Of a stretch of DNA of 64,000 nt, positions 1 to 10,400 are shown in pieces (within the stretch, counting starts at the first letter, position 1; each line of letters starts with the position of its first letter). The notes beneath the pieces were generated by a model. It saw nothing but the letters and a program-made list of their open reading frames with translations. It was not told the DNA's origin and did no database searches. This DNA comes from Mesorhizobium sp. GbtcB19 (lineage in GTDB: Bacteria; Pseudomonadota; Alphaproteobacteria; Rhizobiales; Rhizobiaceae). Location of the stretch: positions 248,001 to 312,000 of the forward strand of contig NZ_JAGXJY010000006.1 of the NCBI RefSeq assembly GCF_019091085.1. The letters are read 5' to 3'. A program made the position numbers and the translations under genes.

Positions 1-2225
<2,225 letters not shown>

Positions 2226-2349
2226 ACGGCGCGTGCAGCCGCCTTACGGTTTTGTATGGAATGTCACGCGAACGTGCGCGTCACGGTTCCGAATCTCGAC
2301 ATCGTTGCCGGCCAGTTTCTGGTTCCGAATTGCTCGGTGCCAGAAACTC

Positions 2350-3573
2350 ATGTTGCAGATTTCCCCCACGACCTACCGGTCGATCCTGATGCTGCAGACC
2401 AAGTTCATCGGCGACATCGTGCTTGCCTCGGCGCTGGCGAAGAACCTGCAGCTCGAATACCCGGGCGTCAGGATCGTGTTTCTTTGCGAAGCGCATTTCG
2501 CCGGCTTCCTGACGGCTCACGGCATTGCCTCGGAAGTCGTCCCGTTCAGCCGCGCCAGGATGCGTGGCTCGCCGCTCGAGCGGGGACGCGAGCTGTTCCG
2601 CATGGTGCGCACGTTGCGGCGGCACCGCTTCGACATGACCATCGACATCACCGATTCCAAAACCTCGCGGATCGTTTCCGGACTGGTCAATGCGCCGCTC
2701 AGGGTCGGTTATTTTCCGTCGGAGCGGCGTCTGCGCTGGTATGAGCGCCAGCCGGCCAATGTCAGGATGAAGCCCTACGGATTCGGCGAAAAGCACCATC
2801 TCTACCGCTATCTGTCCCCGTTGGAGGCGCTTGGCGTCGACCTGCGCGTCAGCGTGCCGGCCATTCGGCCGCTGGCCTTCGAGACGGCGCGCGCCCTGGC
2901 ATTGCTGGCCAGGCACCACATCCAGCCGAACGGCTTTGTCGCGGTTCATGCCGGAGCAAGCTTCGTCGGCCGCCGCTGGCAGCCGGAGCGCTTTGCCGAG
3001 GCCATCGACAGGATCGTCGGCGAAACCGGCCTGCGCGTGGTTCTGGTCGGCGGCCCGGACGAAAACGAAGCGACCGACGCGGTCATCGCCGCGGCGAAGA
3101 CGCCCGTCGTCAACCTGACGGGTGCGCTGCGCCTGGAAACACTGCTGGCGCTGCTCAAGGAGGCGCGGCTGTTTCTCGGCAACGAAAGCGGCCCGATGCA
3201 TATGGCTGCCGCTGCCGGCGCGCCGGTCGTCGGCTTGTTCGGCTTGACCAACCCGATCCGCTGGGCGCCGGTCGGCGTGCCTAGCGCTTCGCTGCGCCCG
3301 TCCATGCCTTGCGACTGTGTCGGCGGCGATCTGTGCCGGCGGACCGACCCGAGCAAGGCGTGCTGCGTCCGGCGCCTGGAGGTCGATCCGGTGGTGGACG
3401 CGGTGCTCGAATTGTTGGCGCGCTCCGAGATGGTTCTGGATGCCGCGGTCTGGCACTCACCCGATTCTGTGCCCGCCTGTCGGCCGCCTCGACCCCTTTG
3501 GCGACGCGCAAAGAGTCGTTATGGCTCAGGGCCTGATCGTCATGTATATGAGATCGCGTGCACATACGCGTGA
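2350..3573 (+). CDS. Glycosyltransferase family 9 (heptosyltransferase-like), copy 1
   Basis: Probable ADP-heptose/LPS-type glycosyltransferase acting on the cytoplasmic face of the inner membrane; substrate unknown. The start chosen is ATG 2350 (MLQISPTTYRS), because the aligned second copy has the same MLQ...RS beginning; no strong ribosome binding site is visible. The N-terminal Rossmann half carries the family opening LMLQTKFIGDIVLASAL. The C-terminal half has the nucleotide-sugar signature VHAGAS...RRW and the LFLGNESGPMHMAAAAG block, followed by the family's cysteine cluster MPCDCVGGDLC...CC. Compared with copy 2, the last 40 residues are extra: the position of copy 2's TGA stop is TGG here (3451-3453), so translation runs on to 3573. 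The tail is Arg/Pro-rich and looks non-functional. Family membership is sure; the acceptor is not. Confidence 0.85.
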   Translation: MLQISPTTYRSILMLQTKFIGDIVLASALAKNLQLEYPGVRIVFLCEAHFAGFLTAHGIASEVVPFSRARMRGSPLERGRELFRMVRTLRRHRFDMTIDITDSKTSRIVSGLVNAPLRVGYFPSERRLRWYERQPANVRMKPYGFGEKHHLYRYLSPLEALGVDLRVSVPAIRPLAFETARALALLARHHIQPNGFVAVHAGASFVGRRWQPERFAEAIDRIVGETGLRVVLVGGPDENEATDAVIAAAKTPVVNLTGALRLETLLALLKEARLFLGNESGPMHMAAAAGAPVVGLFGLTNPIRWAPVGVPSASLRPSMPCDCVGGDLCRRTDPSKACCVRRLEVDPVVDAVLELLARSEMVLDAAVWHSPDSVPACRPPRPLWRRAKSRYGSGPDRHVYEIACTYA

Positions 3574-3582
3574 TGGTTCCAC

Positions 3583-4743
3583 ATGTCGACATCCAAGCCC
3601 AGTTTCGCGGAATCCGATCCGCCCGGTACCCGGCCAAAGATGTTGCAGGTTGGCTCTGGACCAATCCGCTCGATCCTGATCCTGCAGACGAAGTACCTGG
3701 GCGATCTCGTTCTTGCCTCCGCGCTTGTGAAGAACCTGCAGCTTGAGTATCCGGGTGTCAGGATCGTTTTCCTTTGCGAAGCGCTTTTCGCTGGCTTCCT
3801 GACAGCTCACGGCATTGCCTCGGAGGCCGTCGCCTACAAGCGCGCCAACGCGCGCGGCACGATATTGCAGCGCGGCCTGGAACTCTGGCGGGTGTTGCGC
3901 GAACTGCGCCGGTTCGGCTTCGATATGATCATCGACCTGGCCGATTCAAGGACGTCGCATTTCGTCGCCAAGGCCGTCAACGCGAAGATCCGGGTCGGCT
4001 ACTATCCGTCCGAACGGCGGTTGCGCTGGTTCGAGCCCCAGCCCGCCAATGTCCGGGCCAAGCCGTTCGGCTACGGCGAAAAGCATTTTATTTATCGCTA
4101 TCTTTCGCCGTTGGAGGCGCTCGGCGTGGAACTGCGCGTCAGGGCTCCCTCAATCCAGCCGCTGCTGCCCGAAACCGCGCGAGCCCTGGCCTTGCTGGAC
4201 AAATCCGGTCTCCAGCGCAATGCCTTCCTGGTGGTGCATGCCGGCGCAAGCTTCCCGGGGCGCCGTTGGCTGCCCGAGCGCTTTGCCGAGGCCATCGACA
4301 TCATGTCGGCCGAAACCGGTCTTCCGGCCGTTCTGGTCGGCGGTCCCGACGAGGCCGAGGCGAACGACAAAATCATGTCTCTGGTGAGAACGCCGGTCGT
4401 CAACCTGGTAGGCGCGCTTTCGCTCGAAACGTTGCTGGCGCTGCTCAAGGAGGCACGGCTGTTCCTCGGCAACGAAAGCGGCCCGATGCACATGGCGGCG
4501 GCAACCGGCACGCCGGTGGTTGGTCTGTTTGGCCTGACCAACCCGATCCGGTGGGCGCCGGTTGGTTCGCCCAGCATTTCGCTGCGCCCCTCCATGCCCT
4601 GCGACTGTGTGGGCGGCGACCTGTGTCGCCGGACCAATCCGAGCAGGGCATGCTGCGTCTGGCGCCTCGAAGTGGGCGCGGTCGTCGATGCCGTGCGCGA
4701 GCTTCTGTCGCAGACGGAGGTGGTCCTGGAGCGCACGGTCTGA
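3583..4743 (+). CDS. Glycosyltransferase family 9 (heptosyltransferase-like), copy 2
   Basis: Tandem paralogue of the gene just upstream, beginning 9 bp after its stop; about three quarters of residues match by eye. It has the same GT9 layout: ILILQTKYLGDLVLASAL at the N-terminus, VHAGASFPGRRW, LFLGNESGPMHMAAATG, and the C-terminal cysteine cluster MPCDCVGGDLC...ACC. ATG 3583 is given as the longest start; ATG 3640 (MLQVGSGPIRS) matches the start used in copy 1 and may be the real one. Neither has a clear Shine-Dalgarno. The DNA upstream of both copies is also alike (around 2274-2303 and 3558-3593), so the duplicated unit included the leader. The role is probably sugar addition to lipopolysaccharide core or another glycolipid; the sugar is unknown. 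Confidence 0.85.
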   Translation: MSTSKPSFAESDPPGTRPKMLQVGSGPIRSILILQTKYLGDLVLASALVKNLQLEYPGVRIVFLCEALFAGFLTAHGIASEAVAYKRANARGTILQRGLELWRVLRELRRFGFDMIIDLADSRTSHFVAKAVNAKIRVGYYPSERRLRWFEPQPANVRAKPFGYGEKHFIYRYLSPLEALGVELRVRAPSIQPLLPETARALALLDKSGLQRNAFLVVHAGASFPGRRWLPERFAEAIDIMSAETGLPAVLVGGPDEAEANDKIMSLVRTPVVNLVGALSLETLLALLKEARLFLGNESGPMHMAAATGTPVVGLFGLTNPIRWAPVGSPSISLRPSMPCDCVGGDLCRRTNPSRACCVWRLEVGAVVDAVRELLSQTEVVLERTV

Positions 4744-4850
4744 TATTGCCGGCAAATTCCGCGCCTGCCGGTCGGGGCATCCCGATTTTCGCCTTGATGC
4801 CGGTCATCCTTGGCGCGGTCACCCAAACTGTTCGATATGACGGACTTGAA

Positions 4851-5606
4851 ATGAAGATGCGCGTGCTTCGAAACACTCTTTGCGCCATGGCGTTGTCGCT
4901 GTTTACGGCGTCGGCGGGCAATGCCACCGCCTTGCTCGAGCCGACGCTGCATGTGAAACCGCAGGGTGTCGAAGGCGGCGGCGGCGGCCGCGTCGCCCTG
5001 ACGCTCGATGCCTGCGGCGGAAAGACCGATACGAGGATACTCTCGGCGCTCGTCGACAACAGGATACCGGCGACGATTTTCGTCACCGGCATCTGGCTGA
5101 AGCGCAATGCCGAGGCCGTCGAGATCATGCGGGCGCACCCTGATCTGTTCGAACTGGAAAACCATGGCGGCCGCCACATTCCGGCGGTCGATACGCCGCG
5201 GAAGATCTATGGCATCCTCAGCGCCGGCAGTCCGGACGCCGTGCAGGCCGAGGTCGAGTCCGGCGCCGCGGCGCTGGCCGGCGCGGGCGGACCGGCGCCG
5301 AAATGGTTTCGTGGCGCCACCGCCGAATACAGCCCCTCGGCGATCGCCATGATCCGCAAGCTGGGCTTCAAGATCGCCGGCTTCTCGGTCAATGGCGACG
5401 GCGGCTCGCTGCTCGGCGCCAGGGAAACGGCACGCCGCATCGGCGCCGCCAAGGATGGCGACGTCATCATCGCCCACATCAACCAGCCGACCCATGCGGC
5501 GGGCGAGGGCGTGGTCCAGGGGCTGCTCGCCCTGAAGCAGAAGGGCATGACCTTCGTGCGTCTGGACGATGCCGACGGTGTCGGCAATGACGGCACGACG
5601 GACTGA
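4851..5606 (+). CDS. Secreted polysaccharide deacetylase (NodB-homology) family protein
   Basis: 251 residues with a signal peptide (MKMRVLRNTLCAMALSLFTASAG, cleavage probably near residue 24-27), so exported to the periplasm. The mature part resembles the NodB/chitooligosaccharide deacetylase fold: VALTLDACGG in place of the usual TFDDGP motif 1, then ATIFVTGIWLKR, then an ENHGGRH block as motif 2, and a late DGDVIIAHINQP block as motif 5. The second Asp of motif 1, normally a metal ligand, is Ala here, and the motif continues CGGKTD, so metal binding may differ from the classic enzymes. ATG 4851 is chosen at the signal peptide; ATG 4857 is possible. The neighbouring GT9 genes suggest a cell-envelope glycan substrate, but this is inference. 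Confidence 0.75.
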   Translation: MKMRVLRNTLCAMALSLFTASAGNATALLEPTLHVKPQGVEGGGGGRVALTLDACGGKTDTRILSALVDNRIPATIFVTGIWLKRNAEAVEIMRAHPDLFELENHGGRHIPAVDTPRKIYGILSAGSPDAVQAEVESGAAALAGAGGPAPKWFRGATAEYSPSAIAMIRKLGFKIAGFSVNGDGGSLLGARETARRIGAAKDGDVIIAHINQPTHAAGEGVVQGLLALKQKGMTFVRLDDADGVGNDGTTD

Positions 5607-5619
5607 CCGGTGCCATGAT

Positions 5620-5737
5620 ATTCAGGTGAGGCCGGGCTGCGAATGGCGGTTTTCTGCGCTTCCGGTGCTCACGTACTTCAAGTACGCTCCGCTCCGGTTC
5701 TCGAAGACCACCATTCTCGACTCGGCCTGACCTGAAT
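5620..5737. repeat. 118-bp imperfect palindrome, intergenic repeat type
   Basis: The whole space between the deacetylase gene and the DUF427 gene is filled by a long dyad. The left half (5620-5678) matches the reverse complement of the right half along almost its full length. The outer arms are ATTCAGGTGAGGCCG and its partner, then GAATGGCGGTTTTC and its partner, and the centre is GTACTTCAAGTAC. It lies between convergent genes, so it may also act as a bidirectional transcription stop. The shape and position fit a dispersed rhizobial intergenic repeat; no second copy of this class occurs in the window. Confidence 0.7.
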
Positions 5738-5774
5738 CTCAAGGCACCTTTGGCGGGTCATCCCCCAAGAATAG

Positions 5775-6164
5775 TCAGTCCAGCGTCGCTTCGACCGCTA
5801 CCTTGCTCGTATAGAACGCGCCGTGGTTGCGGATCTCTGTCATTTCGTCGAACGGCTGTTCATAGGCCCACATCGCATTCTTGCCGGTTTCGCCGGCAGA
5901 CTGGACGCTCCAGTAGCTGGCATCGCCCTTGTAAGGGCAATGCGTCGAATGCCCGGTGCGGGCGAGCTTGCTGAAATCGATATCGTCGAACGGGATGTAG
6001 AAGGCGTCCGGATAGGGTGTTTCCGACAGCACCTTGGCCCGGGTCGATCTGGCGATGACGGTGTCGCCGGCACGCACGGTGACGCTGCCGCCATAGGGTT
6101 CGACGGTGATCACCTTGTCGGGATTGCGCTGGAAGCCGGGGGCAGGGTTGGCGAACTTGTCCAT
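5775..6164 (-). CDS. DUF427 domain-containing protein
   Basis: 129 residues, probably cytoplasmic, spanning a complete DUF427 domain. The domain is recognised by VTVRAGDTVIARSTRA near residue 30, YPDAFYIPFDDID near 52, and CPYKGDASYWSV near residue 76, the family's most conserved stretch. The biochemical role of DUF427 proteins is not established here. The start ATG at 6164 is preceded on the minus strand by GGAGACC, a usable ribosome binding site. The promoter side abuts repeat A (6177-6275); the 3' side faces the 118-bp palindrome. It is a stand-alone gene with no operon partner. Confidence 0.85.
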   Translation of the reverse strand: MDKFANPAPGFQRNPDKVITVEPYGGSVTVRAGDTVIARSTRAKVLSETPYPDAFYIPFDDIDFSKLARTGHSTHCPYKGDASYWSVQSAGETGKNAMWAYEQPFDEMTEIRNHGAFYTSKVAVEATLD

Positions 6165-6176
6165 GAATGGTCTCCT

Positions 6177-6275
6177 GCAATTCCAGGAAAAGTGCGAATC
6201 GGTTTTCCGTCCGGAATTGCGTCAAAACAAAGAAAGAGCGTTTCGCCGTTTCCGTGAAACCGCGAAACGTTCTCG
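6177..6275. repeat. RIME-like intergenic repeat, copy A
   Basis: A two-hairpin element of about 100 bp. The first hairpin pairs GCAATTCC with GGAATTGC around AGGAAAAGTGCGAATCGGTTTTCCGTCC. A short GTCAAAACAAAGAA linker follows, and the second hairpin is built on GAAAGAGCGTTTCG / CGCGAAACGTTCTC with GTTTCCGTGAAAC inside. A near-identical copy is at 47493-47593 and diverged copies are at 17013-17105 and 54355-54455. Length and double-palindrome design match the RIME class of rhizobial intergenic mosaic elements. Confidence 0.75.
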
Positions 6276-6358
6276 GGGGGAGACTTACATGTGTCGCGAA
6301 AGCGCGCCGCGCAAGCGCAGCGCCATCACCATTCATTGAACGTCTGTCGCCTGGCCCG

Positions 6359-6733
6359 TCAGGCGGCCGTCTTGAAGGCATCCATCAGGCCGGCATAGGC
6401 GGCGGCAATGCCCGCGACCGGATTGGTGCTTCTCGCCGCGGTCTCGACCTTGAGCGCGCCGCCGGAGGTCGGCAGCGTGAGCAGCAGGAACTGGCGATTG
6501 CCGGCGTCGCCGATGCAGGCCGCCGCGACATGCTCGCCGTCGCCGCCGTTCTCAACGCGCATCTTGAACAGCAGCGTTCCGCCGACGGCCTCCAGCGCGC
6601 CGCCGACGACTTCGGCAAATTCATCTTCGGAAACGGCCTTGGTTTCGGAAACGGCCTTGGTGTCCGTCGTCAGATCGTCCAGACTTTCGGCAAGCGTGCT
6701 TTCGAGAGCTTTTTCGTCGAGCTGCGCGTCCAT
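6359..6733 (-). CDS. Hypothetical protein, acidic, with an internal 6-residue duplication
   Basis: 124 residues from ATG 6733, which has GGAG eight bases upstream; a longer GTG start at 6760 has no such signal. I do not recognise a named family. The first 45 residues are acidic and low in complexity (MDAQLDEKALESTLAESLDDL) and include a tandem TKAVSE-TKAVSE repeat, caused by an exact 18-bp DNA duplication at 6626-6661. The rest reads as a small soluble alpha/beta domain (FAEVVGGALEAVGGTLLFKMRV..., then RQFLLLTLPTSGGALKVETAAR). No signal peptide or membrane segment. It stands alone between repeat A and the acyl-CoA ligase gene on the other strand. Codon use fits the neighbourhood, so it is probably a real gene. 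Confidence 0.6.
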   Translation of the reverse strand: MDAQLDEKALESTLAESLDDLTTDTKAVSETKAVSEDEFAEVVGGALEAVGGTLLFKMRVENGGDGEHVAAACIGDAGNRQFLLLTLPTSGGALKVETAARSTNPVAGIAAAYAGLMDAFKTAA

Positions 6734-6873
6734 GCGAACCACTCCATTCGCCAATCTCACCCAGCCCGTTAATGAACCTTAACGGCGACGATGGCCGGAT
6801 TATGGCGGTTTTCGCAGGGTTTTCGATCCATCCACCGCCTTGGACTTATGGAAGCTGGACAATCCGCCGGATC

Positions 6874-6892
6874 GTTTCACAATGCGTGAAAC
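6874..6892. promoter_or_regulatory. Perfect GTTTCAC-N5-GTGAAAC palindrome upstream of the acyl-CoA ligase
   Basis: Perfect 7-bp arms with a 5-bp spacer, 31 bp before the ligase start. The spacing fits an operator for a dimeric regulator of fatty-acid genes. It also resembles the inner GTTTC-GTGAAAC stem of the RIME-like repeat, so a repeat remnant is an alternative. Confidence 0.4.
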
Positions 6893-6923
6893 AACGACGC
6901 GAAAGCGCTAACGGGAGGAACGG

Positions 6924-8552
6924 ATGCTCGGACTGATGCAGCAATGGCCGCTGCTTTGCCACAAGCTGATCGACCATGCCGAACGCCAGCACGGCAGCCG
7001 TGAGGTCGTCTCACGCTCGATCGAAGGGCCGATCGTGCGCACCACCTATGCCGAGATCCATCGTCGCGCGCTCAAGGTGGCGCAGCGGCTGGAGCGGGAC
7101 GGCTTCGCGCTTGGCGACCGCATAGCCACGCTTGCCTGGAACACGGCCCGCCATATCGAGGCCTGGTACGGCATCATGGGTATCGGCGCGATCTACCACA
7201 CGCTCAATCCGAGGCTTTTCCCTGAGCAGATCGCCTGGATCATGAACAATGCCGAGGACAAGGCGATCTTCGTCGACCTGACCTTCGTGCCGATCCTGGA
7301 AAAGATCGCCGGCGCGGTCAAATCGTTGCGGCAGGTGATCGTGCTGACCGACCGGGCGCACATGCCGCAAACCTCGCTGCCGAATGCCGTCGCCTATGAG
7401 GAATGGCTGGCCGAGGCCGACGGCGACTTTGCCTGGAAGACGTTCGACGAGAACACCGCTGCCGGCATGTGCTACACCTCCGGCACCACGGGCGACCCGA
7501 AGGGCGTCCTCTACAGCCACCGTTCGAACGTTCTCCACGCCATGATGGCGGCCATGCCAGATGCCATGGGCATGTCCACGCGCGACGTCATTCTGCCGGT
7601 CGTGCCGATGTTCCACGCCAATGCCTGGGGCCTTGGCCAAAGCGGCCCGATGATCGGCTCCAAGCTGGTGATGCCCGGCTGCAAGATGGATGGCGCTTCG
7701 ATCTACGAATTGCTCGACACCGAGAAGGTGACGTTCAGCGCCGCCGTGCCGACGGTGTGGATGATGCTTCTGCAATATCTGGAGGAGACCGGCAAGAAAC
7801 TGCCCCATCTGCGCAAGGTGGTCATCGGCGGCGCGTCCTGCCCGCGCGCCATCACCGCCAAGTTCCAGGACAATTATGACGTTCAGGTCGTCCACGCCTG
7901 GGGCATGACCGAGATGTCGCCGCTCGGTACCCTTTGCACCATGAAGCCCGCCTTCGAAGCGCTTACCGGCGAGGCCCGGCTGGATGTCCAGGGCAAGCAG
8001 GGTTTTGCGCCGTTCGGCGTCGAAATGAAGGTGACCGACGACGACAACAACGCGCTGCCATGGGACGGCAAGACCTTCGGGCATCTCAAGGTGCGCGGCC
8101 CGGCCGTCGCCCGCGCCTATTATGGCGGCGCCGGCGCCGAGCAGTTCGACGCGGGCGGCTGGTTCGACACCGGCGATGTCGCGCATATCGATGCCAGCGG
8201 CTACATGCAGATCACCGATCGGGCCAAGGATGTGATCAAGTCCGGCGGTGAATGGATATCGACCATCGACCTCGAGAATCTGGCGGTCGGCCATCCGGAC
8301 GTTGCCGAGGCGGCGGCGATCGGCGTGCCCCATTCCAAATGGGGCGAGCGGCCTTTGCTCGTCGTGGTGCGCAAGCCCGGCAAGGAGCCGAGCAAGAGCG
8401 ACATCCTGACCTTCATGAACGGCAAGCTGGCCAAATGGTGGATGCCCGACGACATTGCTTTCGTCGGCGAAATTCCGCACACCGCCACCGGCAAGATCCA
8501 GAAAACAACCTTGCGCCAGCAGTTCAAGGATTATCGCCTGCCGACGGATTGA
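6924..8552 (+). CDS. Fatty-acid--CoA ligase (AMP-forming)
   Basis: 542 residues, the usual length of medium/long-chain acyl-CoA synthetases. It activates a carboxylic acid with ATP to acyl-AMP and then acyl-CoA. The ANL superfamily motifs appear in order: P-loop [13 protein letters not shown] near residue 183, the [13 protein letters not shown] adenylate motif near 320, [12 protein letters not shown] near 412, the hinge [15 protein letters not shown] near 428, and the C-terminal catalytic lysine in [10 protein letters not shown] near 528. ATG 6924 has GGGAGGAACGG upstream, a strong ribosome binding site. It is monocistronic by position: the next gene starts 81 bp on and is unrelated. Chain-length preference cannot be read from the sequence. 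Confidence 0.92.
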   Translation: MLGLMQQWPLLCHKLIDHAERQHGSREVVSRSIEGPIVRTTYAEIHRRALKVAQRLERDGFALGDRIATLAWNTARHIEAWYGIMGIGAIYHTLNPRLFPEQIAWIMNNAEDKAIFVDLTFVPILEKIAGAVKSLRQVIVLTDRAHMPQTSLPNAVAYEEWLAEADGDFAWKTFDENTAAGMCYTSGTTGDPKGVLYSHRSNVLHAMMAAMPDAMGMSTRDVILPVVPMFHANAWGLGQSGPMIGSKLVMPGCKMDGASIYELLDTEKVTFSAAVPTVWMMLLQYLEETGKKLPHLRKVVIGGASCPRAITAKFQDNYDVQVVHAWGMTEMSPLGTLCTMKPAFEALTGEARLDVQGKQGFAPFGVEMKVTDDDNNALPWDGKTFGHLKVRGPAVARAYYGGAGAEQFDAGGWFDTGDVAHIDASGYMQITDRAKDVIKSGGEWISTIDLENLAVGHPDVAEAAAIGVPHSKWGERPLLVVVRKPGKEPSKSDILTFMNGKLAKWWMPDDIAFVGEIPHTATGKIQKTTLRQQFKDYRLPTD

Positions 8553-8633
8553 CGAAAATGTTCGATCTTTCGGCTTCAAGCCCGCGCTGAAAACCGCTAA
8601 CTCTCGGCCCGGGTTGGGACGATACGGCAAAGA

Positions 8634-9419
8634 ATGGCAACTATTCCTGAACGGCAGACGTCGAGGGCGGCCGGCTGGTCGCGGCGGATCGGGGCATTTT
8701 CCCTTGTGCTTCTGCTCACGGTCCTTGCCGCCTACAGGCTCGATCTCGTCGAGACGCCGCCATTCCTGTGGGTGCTCGCGCTCGTCGCGCTGCTGGCGGC
8801 GTTCGCGCTCTTGCTGGCGGGCCTCGGCCTGTCGCGGGTCTGGAGTTTCGGCGATCGCGGCGGCCGTGACCTGAGCGTCGGCGCGCTGCTGGCGCTTCTG
8901 GTGCTGGCACCCTACGGCGTCGCGGTCTACTGGGCGACGATCTATCCGCCGCTGCGCGACATCTCGACCGATCTCGACGACCTGCCGGCACTGGACACCA
9001 GCGACCGCACCGGTGACATGAACGAGTTGTCGCCGCCGACGCCGGGGGAACAGCGGCTGCAGGCCGACGCCTATCCGCTGGTCAGCGGGCGCAGCTACAA
9101 TCTGCCGTTCGAAACCGTCGTCGACGCCGTCGAGACCGTGCTCGACCGCCGCGACTGGCAATTGACGGCGCCTTATCCAGACATCAACGGTCAGAGCGAG
9201 GCGACGATCAACGCGCTGGCCAAGGGCTTCGTGCTCGGACTTCCCGCCGATGTCGCCATCCGCGTCACCGACGATGGCGATTCGGTGATCGTCGACATGC
9301 GTTCGGCCTCGCGCTACGGCCGCTATGACCTCGGCGACAACGCCGCGCGCATTACCGAGTTCCTCGCTGAACTCGACCAGGAAGTCGCCGGCCAGGTCGG
9401 CGCAGCGCCCGCGGAATAG
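8634..9419 (+). CDS. DUF1499 membrane protein
   Basis: 261 residues. The N-terminal 105 residues hold three hydrophobic helices (about 20-36, 43-64 and 82-101) in the inner membrane. The C-terminal 150 residues are a soluble DUF1499 domain, seen as the IYPPLRDISTDLDD-PAL entry, the RSYNLPFETVVDAVETVLDRRDW helix and the DDGDSVIVDMRSASRYGRYDLGDNAARI block. Function unknown. The ATG at 8634 has no strong ribosome binding site. The gene ends two bases before the stop of the convergent hydrolase gene, with no terminator between them. Confidence 0.82.
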   Translation: MATIPERQTSRAAGWSRRIGAFSLVLLLTVLAAYRLDLVETPPFLWVLALVALLAAFALLLAGLGLSRVWSFGDRGGRDLSVGALLALLVLAPYGVAVYWATIYPPLRDISTDLDDLPALDTSDRTGDMNELSPPTPGEQRLQADAYPLVSGRSYNLPFETVVDAVETVLDRRDWQLTAPYPDINGQSEATINALAKGFVLGLPADVAIRVTDDGDSVIVDMRSASRYGRYDLGDNAARITEFLAELDQEVAGQVGAAPAE

Positions 9420-9421
9420 GC

Positions 9422-10330
9422 CTACCCGGCAGGTGTAAAAGTACCGTCGATCGCGGGCTCGCCATCGGTTGCGACCAGGCCGCGTGCGACGAGGTCCTCC
9501 AGTTGGGCAAGCACCGACAGGCCGGCGGCGCCGTGCAGCCGCGGGTCGGTGTCGCGATAGATCGCCGCGACCATCTCCTTGATGGTCCGGTCGCCGGCGC
9601 GGATGCGCTCCAGGATCGCCCTTTCGCGCATCTTGCGGTGCGTCTTGAGGCCGCGCATGAACCTTTGGGGCCTCGTTACCGGCCCGCCATGACCAGGCAG
9701 CAGCAGACGATCGTCGCGCGCCAGCAGCCTGTCGAGGGAGCTCATATAGTCGGCCATGGCGCCGTCCGGCGGCGCGACGATAGAGGTCGACCAAGCCATG
9801 ACATGGTCGGCCGAAAACAGGGTTCCGGTGCCTTCCAGGGCAAACACGGCGTGATTGGCGGTGTGGCCGGGCGTCAGTACGGTACGGATCGCCCAGCCGT
9901 CGCCCTCGGTCAGCGCATTGTCGGCCAGCACGACATCGGGAAGAAAACCCAGGTCGGCGCTGGCGTCGAGCGGATTGACCTCGCCGATGCGCAGAGGCCG
10001 CGCCGGCCGATGCGGGCCTTCGGCAAGCGTTGGCGCGCCGGTGCGCTCCTTCAGCCGTGCCGCCAGGGGCGAATGGTCGCGATGGGTGTGGCTGACGAAG
10101 ATATGGCTGACCGGTCGGCCGCCGATCGCCTTAAGCAGCGTTTCGAGATGGGCGTCGTCTTCCGGCCCTGGATCGATCACCGCCAGCGTATTGCGGCCGA
10201 CCAGATAGCTGTTGGTGCCGTGAAAGGTGAACGGGCTCGGATTTCTGGCGGTGATGCGCAGCACGTCGGGCGCAACCGCAACCGCCTGGCCATAGGCCGG
10301 ATCGAAGCTGGTGTCGAATTCAAGGGCCAT
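9422..10330 (-). CDS. MBL-fold metallo-hydrolase (LACTB2-like)
   Basis: 302 residues. The metallo-beta-lactamase core carries the zinc motif HTHRDHSPLAARL near residue 81 (HxHxDH), a further ligand in VLTPGHTANHAVF near 150, Asp in FSADHVMAW near 172 and His in LLPGHGGPVT near 206. After the core, residues 220-302 form the winged-helix-like tail of LACTB2-type proteins (RERAILERIRAGDRTIKEMVAAIYRDTDPRLHGAAGLSVLAQLEDL). Members cleave thioester, phosphodiester or RNA substrates, so the substrate here is open. ATG 10330 opens the frame. The neighbouring acyl-CoA ligase could hint at a thioester substrate, but that is inference. Confidence 0.85.
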   Translation of the reverse strand: MALEFDTSFDPAYGQAVAVAPDVLRITARNPSPFTFHGTNSYLVGRNTLAVIDPGPEDDAHLETLLKAIGGRPVSHIFVSHTHRDHSPLAARLKERTGAPTLAEGPHRPARPLRIGEVNPLDASADLGFLPDVVLADNALTEGDGWAIRTVLTPGHTANHAVFALEGTGTLFSADHVMAWSTSIVAPPDGAMADYMSSLDRLLARDDRLLLPGHGGPVTRPQRFMRGLKTHRKMRERAILERIRAGDRTIKEMVAAIYRDTDPRLHGAAGLSVLAQLEDLVARGLVATDGEPAIDGTFTPAG

Positions 10331-10400
10331 GCCGGCGGGCTCCGTTCAACGCGGCAAAATGATTGCCGCCCGATACGGAAGCCAATATAGGAAAATCAAT

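Noticed and set aside
3451..3573. Third short gene between the two GT9 copies
   Set aside because: The frame is simply the run-on tail of copy 1 after its ancestral stop became TGG; no start signal or family match.
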